64,000 nt of DNA. Source: DASVDE01 sp036381235. Lineage in GTDB: Bacteria > Actinomycetota > Thermoleophilia > Solirubrobacterales > 70-9. The first letter of the stretch is position 1; each line of letters starts with the position of its first letter. Shown piece by piece: positions 40,275 through 47,135 of this stretch. Both the position numbers and the translations under genes were made by a program. Where the stretch lies: the NCBI GenBank assembly GCA_036381235.1, contig DASVDE010000027.1:5129-69128 (forward strand). The letters run 5' to 3'. Under the pieces are notes generated by a model. That model had not been told where the DNA came from. It saw only the letters and a list, made by a program, of their open reading frames with translations, and did no database searches.

Positions 40275-41374
40275 ATCCAGCCTCTGTCGCGCGCGGTGAG
40301 GACCGCCTGCGCCCTGTCCACAGCCCCGATCTTGCCGTAGACGTTGTGCAGATGGGTGCGGATCGTAGAAACAGAGAGCTGCATCTCCCCGGCGATCTGC
40401 TTGTAGACCAGACCCTCGGAGAGATGGCGCAGCACGTCCAGCTCACGCGCCGACAGGGGGCACGGCTCGCTGACGCGGGGAGCGTCTTGGCGCGGGTATG
40501 GGAGCTCGTAGAGCAGTTCGCGCAGCCCATCGCTCCCAAGCCCACAGCGCTCAGCCGCCCGATTCAGACGCTCCTGATTGACCGCCTCACCCTGCGAATA
40601 GTGGGCGATCATGTCCGCGGCGGCGACCATTGCCGCCAAGCCATCGGCGTCATCGGAATGATGGCGCTCGATCGCCACGGCAATCGACTGAGGGACATTC
40701 CAGCGGCGTGCCAGAACCCCGCCGACCAGAGCGTGGTCGATGCCGAGCTGATCTCGCTCTTCGCGTAGCCGCTGCTCCGGCGTGCGCATGGTCGCGTCGA
40801 AGAAGGTCTTGTAGCCGGGGTGCAGGCGGGAGATAACCAGACGACCGATGTCGTGCAAAAGCGACGCAACGGCCAGGGCGTCGCGCTCGGGCCAGCCGAC
40901 AGCACGGCCAACCTGGTCGGCGACCCGCTGGGTGGCGAGGGCGTGGATGCGAAACCGCTCGGGTTTCAGCTCCCAGCCGCCGTTGGACTCGAAGAAGTCA
41001 TAGATCGGAGCCGTGCCGGCAATCGCCAGTACGCCGGAGGGCTTCAGCACGTCGATCGCCTCCGGGACCGTCGCGATCCCCCCTGCGGCGACGCCGCTGC
41101 GATTGGCGAAACGCAGCACCGAGATAGTCAAGGCGACATCTGATTCGACCGCTCCGACCAGGTCGGCCACGCGTGCCGTCTCGGCAGTCGCGGCGCGCAT
41201 CACCCGTTCGCGCGATTCGAGCAGAACGGGAAAGCGCTCGACCGCTTCGAAAGCCTCAGCCAGCCGACTGCCGGGAGCGGGGCGAGTGCCGCCTGCCCTG
41301 TCCGCAACATCGCCGGCGGTCGCCCGCCCGTTGGCCTCGGTGCTCTGCGTTTTGTCTGTCTTCGTCGACTGCAT
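40271..41374 (-). CDS. HDOD-domain protein fused to a LuxR DNA-binding domain
   Basis: A 367-residue protein with a disordered N terminus (1-35), an HDOD domain (about 38-260) containing an intact HD pair in ASLLHDIGRLVISRL and HHSDDADGLAAMVAAADMIAHY, and a C-terminal LuxR-type HTH (about 300-362: LSARELDVLRHLSEGL, QLSVSTIRTHLHNVYGKIGA). HDOD proteins usually act in signalling without a clear enzyme activity. The direct fusion to LuxR makes this a likely transcription factor responding to an unknown signal. An unusual palindrome-rich intergenic region lies upstream. It converges on another LuxR-family gene. Confidence 0.85.
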   Translation of the reverse strand: MQSTKTDKTQSTEANGRATAGDVADRAGGTRPAPGSRLAEAFEAVERFPVLLESRERVMRAATAETARVADLVGAVESDVALTISVLRFANRSGVAAGGIATVPEAIDVLKPSGVLAIAGTAPIYDFFESNGGWELKPERFRIHALATQRVADQVGRAVGWPERDALAVASLLHDIGRLVISRLHPGYKTFFDATMRTPEQRLREERDQLGIDHALVGGVLARRWNVPQSIAVAIERHHSDDADGLAAMVAAADMIAHYSQGEAVNQERLNRAAERCGLGSDGLRELLYELPYPRQDAPRVSEPCPLSARELDVLRHLSEGLVYKQIAGEMQLSVSTIRTHLHNVYGKIGAVDRAQAVLTARDRGWI

Positions 41375-41438
41375 GCGGATGGGCGATCGAACCTACGCAC
41401 AGCTCATCGGCAGTCGAGGACGTTCGGCTTAAACCCTC

Positions 41439-41516
41439 CCTCAGCACTATTGCTGAGGAATTCGGTCGATTTGTCCGATTTGGACCATTGAAATGGTCCA
41501 ATTTGGTCGATTTGTC
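41439..41516. promoter_or_regulatory. two palindromes and a direct repeat between gltX and the HDOD-LuxR gene
   Basis: Palindrome 1 is CCTCAGCA/TGCTGAGG with a 4-nt loop (41439-41458). Palindrome 2 is TTGGACCATT/AATGGTCCAA with a 2-nt loop (41480-41501). A 12-bp direct repeat GGTCGATTTGTC occurs at 41464-41475 and 41505-41516, the second copy overlapping the gltX stop. The block is AT-rich for this genome and lies 65 bp upstream of the HDOD-LuxR ATG. It may combine a gltX terminator with operator sites. No T-run follows either stem on the gltX strand. Confidence 0.6.
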
Positions 41517-42876
41517 AGGGGAGACGTGCGATCGCGGCCTCGATACGGGAGAGCGATTCCTCCCGTCCCAGGGCCGCCAGCGACTCGAAGATCCCCGGCG
41601 AGACGGTGCTGCCTGTTATCGCGACGCGAATCGGCTGGTAGATCTTGCCGGCCTTGACGTCGAATTGAGTCGTCAACTGACTCAGAGTGCTCTCCAGCGA
41701 TTCCGGGTCAAAGGCCTCGACGCTCCCGAGCGCCTCCCGCGCGGCTTCGAGGAGGGGTCGCGTTCCGTCCCCCATCACCTTGCGCCAGGCCTTCTCGTCA
41801 TCGACGGGCGGCTCGAACAGGAACCGAATCAGGGGCCAAACCTCCTCCAGCGTCTGCGCTTTCTCCTGGGCGATCTCGCAAGCGGCCCGGAGGCGCTCGT
41901 CAGGCTCGCGACCGAGGTGGCACGCGACAGCTGCCGTGTACTCGTCCAGCGAAAGCTCCCGCATGAAACGGCCGTTCAGCCAGCGCAGCTTCCGTTCGTC
42001 GAAGATCGCCGCCGCCTTGCCCACATCAGCGACCTCGAAACGGGAAACAAGCTCTTCCGTCGACATCAAAGTGGTGTCGTCGTCGGTGCCCCAGCCGAGC
42101 AGCGCCAGATAGTTGCGCACAGCGGCGGGCAGGTAGCCGGCCTCGCGAAGCTCCTGCACCGAGGCGGCGCCGTGGCGCTTTGAGAGCTTCCTACCGTCGG
42201 GGCCGTGCAACAGCGGCAGATGCGCGTAACGAGGCGGCTCATGGCCGAGCGCGCGAAGGACCAGGAGCTGCTTCGGTGTGTTGGAGAGGTGATCGTCGCC
42301 GCGCACAACGTCGGTTATCTCCATCTCCGCGTCGTCGACGGCGACCGCGAAGTTGTAGAGGACCGAGCCGTCACCGCGGGCGATGACGAAGTCGTCGTAG
42401 CTGCGGTTGGGGAAGCGAACCGGCCCGCGAATCAGGTCGTCTACGACGGTCTCTCCCTGATCGGGAACCCGGAGGCGAACCGCGGCGCCGCCCTCGTCGG
42501 AGGGCTCGCCGCGATAGCCGCGATCGGTCCCGTGCTCCGCCTTCCACGCCTCCACATCCTTGGCGGTGGCCGAATCGTGGTAGGCGGCGCCGGAATCGAG
42601 CAGGCGCGCCAACGCCGCGGCATGGCTCTCGGCCCGCGAGGCCTGCGAGATCGGCCCCTCGTCCCAGCCCAGCTCCAGCCAGCGCAGTGCGTCGAGGATC
42701 TGCTCGACGTGCTCATCGGTGGAGCGTTCGCGATCGGTGTCCTCGATCCGCAGCACCAGCGAGCCGCCGCCGTGGCGGGCGGCGAGCCAGTTATAGAGTC
42801 CCGTCCTCGCTCCGCCGATGTGCAGCGCACCGGTCGGCGAGGGGGCAAAACGGAATCGGAGGTTCTCTTCGCTCAT
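41515..42876 (-). CDS. gltX: glutamyl-tRNA synthetase
   Basis: Class I synthetase charging tRNA(Glu), and probably tRNA(Gln), since gatCAB is present to amidate Glu-tRNA(Gln). The 453-residue protein has FAPSPTGALHIGGART (HIGH motif, residues 9-24), VLRIEDTDRERS, DDHLSNTPKQ and GRKLSKRHGAAS (KMSKS motif, about 237-248), followed by the anticodon-binding helical domain. The ATG at 42876 gives the family N terminus; a GTG at 42918 is the upstream alternative. Its start codon overlaps that of divergent nfo. Confidence 0.95.
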   Translation of the reverse strand: MSEENLRFRFAPSPTGALHIGGARTGLYNWLAARHGGGSLVLRIEDTDRERSTDEHVEQILDALRWLELGWDEGPISQASRAESHAAALARLLDSGAAYHDSATAKDVEAWKAEHGTDRGYRGEPSDEGGAAVRLRVPDQGETVVDDLIRGPVRFPNRSYDDFVIARGDGSVLYNFAVAVDDAEMEITDVVRGDDHLSNTPKQLLVLRALGHEPPRYAHLPLLHGPDGRKLSKRHGAASVQELREAGYLPAAVRNYLALLGWGTDDDTTLMSTEELVSRFEVADVGKAAAIFDERKLRWLNGRFMRELSLDEYTAAVACHLGREPDERLRAACEIAQEKAQTLEEVWPLIRFLFEPPVDDEKAWRKVMGDGTRPLLEAAREALGSVEAFDPESLESTLSQLTTQFDVKAGKIYQPIRVAITGSTVSPGIFESLAALGREESLSRIEAAIARLP

Positions 42877-43738
42877 GTTGATCGGCGCGCATGTTTCCAC
42901 AGCGGGCGGGCTGGACAAGGCGATCGGCCGCGGCGCCGAGATCGGCTGCGAGTCGATCCAGATCTTCCATCAGAGCCCGCGGATGTGGCGGCCGACCAAA
43001 TATGGGCCTGACGACTTCGCCGCTTTCAGGGAGGCGATGGAGGACTCGCCGATCGAGGCGGTGGTGATCCACGCCGTCTACCTGATCAACTGCGCGACGA
43101 AGGATTCGGAGCTGCGCAAGAAGTCGCTGGCCTCGCTGACCCACGCGCTGCGAATCGGAGACGGGATCGGCGCCGCCGGGGTCGTGCTGCACCCCGGCGC
43201 GCAGAAAGGCGAGGCGCTGGGGCCGTCGATGAAGCGCGCCGCGAAGGTGATCTCCGCCGCCCTGAAGGACAGTGAGGGTTGCCCGCTGCTGTTGGAGCAG
43301 ACCGCCGGTCACAAAGGATTGCTTGGACGCGACTTCGACCAGACGGCGGAGCTGATCGATCTCGCCGGCGGCGGCGAGCGCCTCGGCCTATGCCTCGACT
43401 CCTGCCACCTCTTCGTACAGGGCTACGACATCACCGACGAGGCTCGCCTGACCGAAGTGCTCGACGAAGCCGACGAGAAGGTCGGGCTCGATCGCTTGCG
43501 CTGCGTGCACGTAAACGACGCCGGCGCGCCGCTCGACTCCTGCCGCGATCGCCACGCCAACGTCGGCCAGGGAGAGATGGGCAAACAGGGCCTCGCCCCC
43601 TTCCTCTCAGAACCCCGCTTCGAGGGGCTGCCGGCGACCCTGGAAACCCCGGGGCCAAATAAGAAGGGCGCGGACAAAGGCGAGGTACAGGCCGCCAAGC
43701 GCCTGCGCAAAGTAGGACTCAAGCGCCGCCAAACGTGA
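42875..43738 (+). CDS. nfo: deoxyribonuclease IV (AP endonuclease)
   Basis: Endonuclease IV cleaves DNA at abasic sites during base excision repair. The 287-residue TIM-barrel protein has the zinc ligands in IGAHVSTAGGLDKAI, VIHAVYLINCA, LHPGAQKG, LLEQTAG, CLDSCHLF, VHVNDA, CRDRHANVGQGEMG and ATLETPG. The ATG at 42875-42877 overlaps the gltX ATG on the other strand as CATG. GGAGG lies about 12 bases upstream. An in-frame start near 42818 would fall inside gltX and is unlikely. Confidence 0.94.
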   Translation: MLIGAHVSTAGGLDKAIGRGAEIGCESIQIFHQSPRMWRPTKYGPDDFAAFREAMEDSPIEAVVIHAVYLINCATKDSELRKKSLASLTHALRIGDGIGAAGVVLHPGAQKGEALGPSMKRAAKVISAALKDSEGCPLLLEQTAGHKGLLGRDFDQTAELIDLAGGGERLGLCLDSCHLFVQGYDITDEARLTEVLDEADEKVGLDRLRCVHVNDAGAPLDSCRDRHANVGQGEMGKQGLAPFLSEPRFEGLPATLETPGPNKKGADKGEVQAAKRLRKVGLKRRQT

Positions 43739-43826
43739 GGGCCATCGACGCTCTCAAGGATTAACGGGGCATCCAACTGCGGTCTGAGCGCCGATTGATG
43801 TCCGGCGCTAACCCTTTACTGGAGTC

Positions 43827-44792
43827 GTGGACTCACAGCGTGAAAGGGATCCCGTTGACGAGCGCAACGAAATTCGGGCCTATGTGAGTGAGCGATTCGA
43901 ACCGGACCGGCCGATCGCGTTCAACGATGGGATCGGACGCATACCGCCTGGACCGGCCAGAGGCTGGAAAGAGCGCGAACGCAAAGCAAGGAGCTGCAAA
44001 ACATGTGAGGGGGATCTTTGGGTCGAGAACAGTGACGGGGAATACGTCCCTTGCGAGTGCCGCGGCCGTCGGTCGACAAGACGCGCTGTCAATCGCCTGC
44101 GAGCAGGGGGCTGGTGGCACGGCACGTCGCTCAGCTTTGCTGCCCCTCCCCTCGCTGCCATTCCAGTTCCGGTCCGAAATGCCGTGGAGGGGCTTTGTGC
44201 AGATGTGAAGCAAGGGCGCAGATCGGAGGGTCTTTGGATTGTTGGAGGGATCGATATGGGCAAGTCCGCCCTGTGCGCATATATCGGCCAGCGGCTTTAT
44301 CCAACCGACGATGCGGTGGTCGAGCGTGCGGGAGACCTCTTCGCACATCTGCGCTGGCTTGGTGCAGTTAAAGGTGAAGTTGGCGTCGAGCGGAGAACCC
44401 GAAAGCTGTTGGAGACGCCTTTGCTGGTCTTAGACGACCTTGATCGACCCGTCCGATCGCATTTGCCACGGTCTCCGCTAGCACTTCGCGAAAGCTATGC
44501 CAGTCAGGATCTACTGCGCTTTGCGATGCTGCTCCGCGAACGACATGACGCGGGGCTTCCCATGGTGGTCACGAGTAGGTCGATGGCAGCCGACTGCACC
44601 GATCGGACCGCGGCGATCACTGGCCCAGACCTGGTGCGGGGACTGCTCGCCACTGCCTCTGGCGCAACGAGTCCCTTTGAGGACTTCCCCAGCTACTCGC
44701 GCGCGATGCTCGAAAGCGCCATGTGTGATCTTCGCGAAGCCTGCATTGCCTACAACCTGAACGAGAGTCAATCGGGCGCAGTCGCTGCGTAG
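43827..44792 (+). CDS. DnaC-like P-loop ATPase with N-terminal zinc motif
   Basis: A 321-residue protein of the helicase-loader (DnaC/DnaI-like) AAA+ type. The N terminus has a cysteine cluster CKTCEGDLW...CECRGRR (about 52-77) that could bind zinc. The core has a degenerate Walker A GGIDMGKSALCAYIG (about 142-156), Walker B TPLLVLDDLDRP (about 195-206) and a sensor-1 strand LPMVVTSRS. The sequence is less GC-rich than its neighbours, as expected for phage or element DNA. No replicative helicase, integrase or phage structural gene is adjacent. The start is GTG at 43827. Confidence 0.72.
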   Translation: MDSQRERDPVDERNEIRAYVSERFEPDRPIAFNDGIGRIPPGPARGWKERERKARSCKTCEGDLWVENSDGEYVPCECRGRRSTRRAVNRLRAGGWWHGTSLSFAAPPLAAIPVPVRNAVEGLCADVKQGRRSEGLWIVGGIDMGKSALCAYIGQRLYPTDDAVVERAGDLFAHLRWLGAVKGEVGVERRTRKLLETPLLVLDDLDRPVRSHLPRSPLALRESYASQDLLRFAMLLRERHDAGLPMVVTSRSMAADCTDRTAAITGPDLVRGLLATASGATSPFEDFPSYSRAMLESAMCDLREACIAYNLNESQSGAVAA

Positions 44793-45127
44793 GCCAATTT
44801 AGGCCGAGAAAATGTCTTTCGTAGCTTGCGCAAGCGAAGCAGCGGAATTTCGGCCTCTATCTCCGCCTCAACCCTCAGGATCCGCAAGGACTCTTTCCTT
44901 TCCTCCGGGGTTTCAGCGCGTTCGCGCGCTTGGCAAGCCTCTTCTTCCTCGGCTTCCATTCGAGCAACGATCTCGCCCAAGGACAGGTTGGGATTCACAG
45001 TGGGGGGCGCCCACCGCGACTTCTCTTCAACAGCTACTTGCCTTCGGGACTCGAAGTCCCTTATGAAGTCTCTTATATCGGCAAGCTCGTCGGCCTTGGG
45101 TCGGCGTGGCTTCTCCTCGTCTCGCAT
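44768..45127 (-). CDS. small highly charged protein, unknown function
   Basis: A 119-residue protein rich in Glu, Lys and Arg with helical, partly coiled-coil character (IVARMEAEEEEACQARERAE and LRILRVEAEIEAEIPLLRLR). I do not recognise it. Its 3' end overlaps the convergent DnaC-like gene by 25 bp. The ATG at 45127 is used because longer frames run into the inverted-repeat element at 45201-45347. No ribosome site is clear. It looks like part of the same accessory island. Confidence 0.5.
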   Translation of the reverse strand: MRDEEKPRRPKADELADIRDFIRDFESRRQVAVEEKSRWAPPTVNPNLSLGEIVARMEAEEEEACQARERAETPEERKESLRILRVEAEIEAEIPLLRLRKLRKTFSRPKLAYAATAPD

Positions 45128-45200
45128 CGCACAGGAAGATCCCGACTGGACCGGACAGAATCGCCACTGCCGCCATACCAATCCCGCCGGTGTGTGATGG

Positions 45201-45347
45201 GGAGCCCGGTCATCCTCCGGGCGAATGTGGCCGAAGGCCGCGATATGCAATCTGTCAATTGCGCGGCGTCAGCCGCGCTCTATCTCTGTCGCCAAGCGCG
45301 CGAAGCGCGCGTGCGACGTCAATTCGCCCGGAGGATGACCGGGCTCC
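45201..45347. mobile_element. 147-bp element with perfect 26-bp inverted repeats
   Basis: The first 26 bp (45201-45226, opening GGAGCCCGGTC) are the exact reverse complement of the last 26 bp (45322-45347). The 95-bp interior holds further stems: GCGCGGC/GCCGCGC with a 4-nt loop (45261-45278) and GTCGC/GCGAC (45288-45292 and 45313-45317) enclosing GCGCGC/GCGCGC. No coding frame and no clear target-site duplication. It may be a miniature inverted-repeat element or a structured RNA. It sits 18 bp past the acyl-CoA dehydrogenase stop and 73 bp before the small gene's ATG. Confidence 0.65.
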
Positions 45348-45365
45348 TCCCTCGGGGATTGGGCG

Positions 45366-46658
45366 CTATTTGACCTGTACGCCTGAGATCGCTCGGGAGA
45401 TGACCAGGCGCTGGATCTCCGAGGTGCCCTCGAAGATGGTGTAGATCTTCGCGTCGCGGTGCATCCGCTCGACGGGGAACTCCCGCGTGTAGCCGTTGCC
45501 GCCGAGGATCTGGATCGCTCGCTCTGTTGCCCAGACGGCGACCTCGCCGGCCTTCAGCTTCGACATCGAGCCCTCTGCGTTCTCGAAGGTCTGGCCGCTG
45601 CGACCCATCCAGGCCGCGCGCCAGACCAGCAGGCGAGCGGCGTCTATCTCCAACTTCATGTCGGCCAGGGTGAAGGCGATCGACTGGTTCTCGACGATGG
45701 CCTTGCCGAACTGCCGGCGCTCTTTGGCGTATTCGAGCGCGTACTCGTAAGCCGCACGCGCGATGCCGAGAGCCTGCGCCCCAACCGTCGGGCGACTCGC
45801 CTCGAAGGTCTGCATGGCGGCCTGTGACTTGGACCGCTTTCCCTCTCGGACACGAGCCAACCGCTCGTCGAGCTTCTCTTTGCCGCCCAGCAGACACGAG
45901 CCCGGGACACGGCAATCGTCGAGGTGGACGTCAGCGGTGTGGGAGGCACGCAGACCGTGCTTCTTCACCTTGGCGCCCTGTTCGCAGCCCTTCGTGCCCG
46001 GGGGGATGACGAAGGCCGCGTGCCCGCGCGAGCCCAGCTCGCGGTCCACCGAGGCAATCACGACGTGCACGTTTGCGATGCCCCCGTTCGTGGCCCAAGC
46101 CTTTTGCCCGTTGAGCACCCACTCGTCGCCGGCCTCGTCGTACTTGGCCGTGGTGCGAATCGCTGAGACATCGGAGCCGGCGTCGGGCTCGGAGGCGCAG
46201 AAGGCGGCAAGCTTGACTTCATCGACGGACCCAAAGCACTGTGGGATCCACTCCCCCATCTGCTCGGGGGTCCCCTGTCCGAAGATTGCGGCGACGGCAA
46301 GCGAGGTGCCCATGATCGCCATGCCGATGCCGGCATCCCCCCAGAAGAGCTCTTCGTTGACGATCGGCAGCGTGAGCCCGGTGTCGTCGGCCCAGAACTG
46401 GCCAAGGGCCTCGAAACCGTAGAGGCCGATCTTGGCGGCCTCCTGGATCACCGGCCAAGGAGTCTCCTCGCGCTCGTCCCACTCAGCCGCCGCGGGACGC
46501 ACGACGCCTTCGGCGAAGCCATGCACCCACTCCCTGATGTCCTTCTGGTCCTGGTTGAGCTCGAGGGTGAACTTCGGGCCGTCCTCCGGCGCACCGCCAC
46601 TCTCTGTTGCCTCAGCCACAATCTGCTCTGCTTCTGCCACCGCGGGATTCTCAGTCAT
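45366..46658 (-). CDS. acyl-CoA dehydrogenase
   Basis: A 430-residue flavoprotein that introduces the alpha-beta double bond into an acyl-CoA. It has the FAD-binding segments AAFCASEPDAGSDVSAIRTTA and WVLNGQKAWATNG, RRQFGKAIVENQSIAF, and ILGGNGYTREFPVERMHRDAKI followed by IFEGTSEIQRLVISR, where the Glu is the usual catalytic base. Substrate chain length cannot be read. The ATG at 46658 is preferred to the GTG at 46673, which lies inside a palindromic operator. No other beta-oxidation gene is adjacent. Confidence 0.92.
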   Translation of the reverse strand: MTENPAVAEAEQIVAEATESGGAPEDGPKFTLELNQDQKDIREWVHGFAEGVVRPAAAEWDEREETPWPVIQEAAKIGLYGFEALGQFWADDTGLTLPIVNEELFWGDAGIGMAIMGTSLAVAAIFGQGTPEQMGEWIPQCFGSVDEVKLAAFCASEPDAGSDVSAIRTTAKYDEAGDEWVLNGQKAWATNGGIANVHVVIASVDRELGSRGHAAFVIPPGTKGCEQGAKVKKHGLRASHTADVHLDDCRVPGSCLLGGKEKLDERLARVREGKRSKSQAAMQTFEASRPTVGAQALGIARAAYEYALEYAKERRQFGKAIVENQSIAFTLADMKLEIDAARLLVWRAAWMGRSGQTFENAEGSMSKLKAGEVAVWATERAIQILGGNGYTREFPVERMHRDAKIYTIFEGTSEIQRLVISRAISGVQVK

Positions 46659-46668
46659 GGTTCGATGG

Positions 46669-46684
46669 TACACGGAACCGTGTA
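46669..46684. promoter_or_regulatory. palindromic operator at the acyl-CoA dehydrogenase promoter
   Basis: TACACGG and CCGTGTA arms are perfect and separated by AA; the flanks extend the symmetry to GGTnACACGG on the gene strand. The site ends 10 bp upstream of the ATG. TetR- or GntR-type fatty-acid regulators commonly bind palindromes of this size before acyl-CoA dehydrogenase genes. No such regulator gene lies in the window. Confidence 0.5.
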
Positions 46685-46704
46685 ACCGTTTTCTTCGCCC
46701 CCGA

Positions 46705-47094
46705 TCAGGCGTCGCGTAAATCGAAGGCTCGCAGACCCTCGGAACCGGCGTCGGAGCAATCGAAAAACCGAGGGTTGACGCACGAGTAGGAAGGCCCGTT
46801 TCCCTCGTAAGCGCGCTCCACCGAGAACTGGCAGTGAGGCAGAGGCTCCCCCGTCATCTTCACCCCGCCGAAGCCCCCCGGCTCAAGCACGGCGCCCAGC
46901 TCGACATCGGCGCCGAAAACCCCCTGCATGCAGCCCACGTACTGATCGCCGGTGAACATGTCGACATAGCTGTAGAGGAAGCGACAGCCCATCTCTACGC
47001 AACCCCGTGGCTCGATCAGCTTGTCGCAGAAGGCACGGCACTGCCGGCACTCACCGGCCCTCGACGCCCTCTCCTCTCGCTGGCGCGTAGCCAT
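46705..47094 (-). CDS. cysteine-rich protein, unknown function
   Basis: A 129-residue protein with nine cysteines (16, 19, 23, 32, 37, 55, 88, 105 and 113), the first as CRQCRAFCDK and then CVEMGCRFLY. It has no signal peptide. The spacing suggests a metal site, possibly zinc or Fe-S, in the N-terminal half. I do not recognise the family. It lies 41 bp downstream of dnaE on the same strand and 46 bp upstream of the acyl-CoA dehydrogenase. Confidence 0.7.
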   Translation of the reverse strand: MATRQREERASRAGECRQCRAFCDKLIEPRGCVEMGCRFLYSYVDMFTGDQYVGCMQGVFGADVELGAVLEPGGFGGVKMTGEPLPHCQFSVERAYEGNGPSYSCVNPRFFDCSDAGSEGLRAFDLRDA

Positions 47095-47135
47095 CCCAGG
47101 TCAGTGTAGGCACCGAGGGCCGTGCGCGCGAGGGG

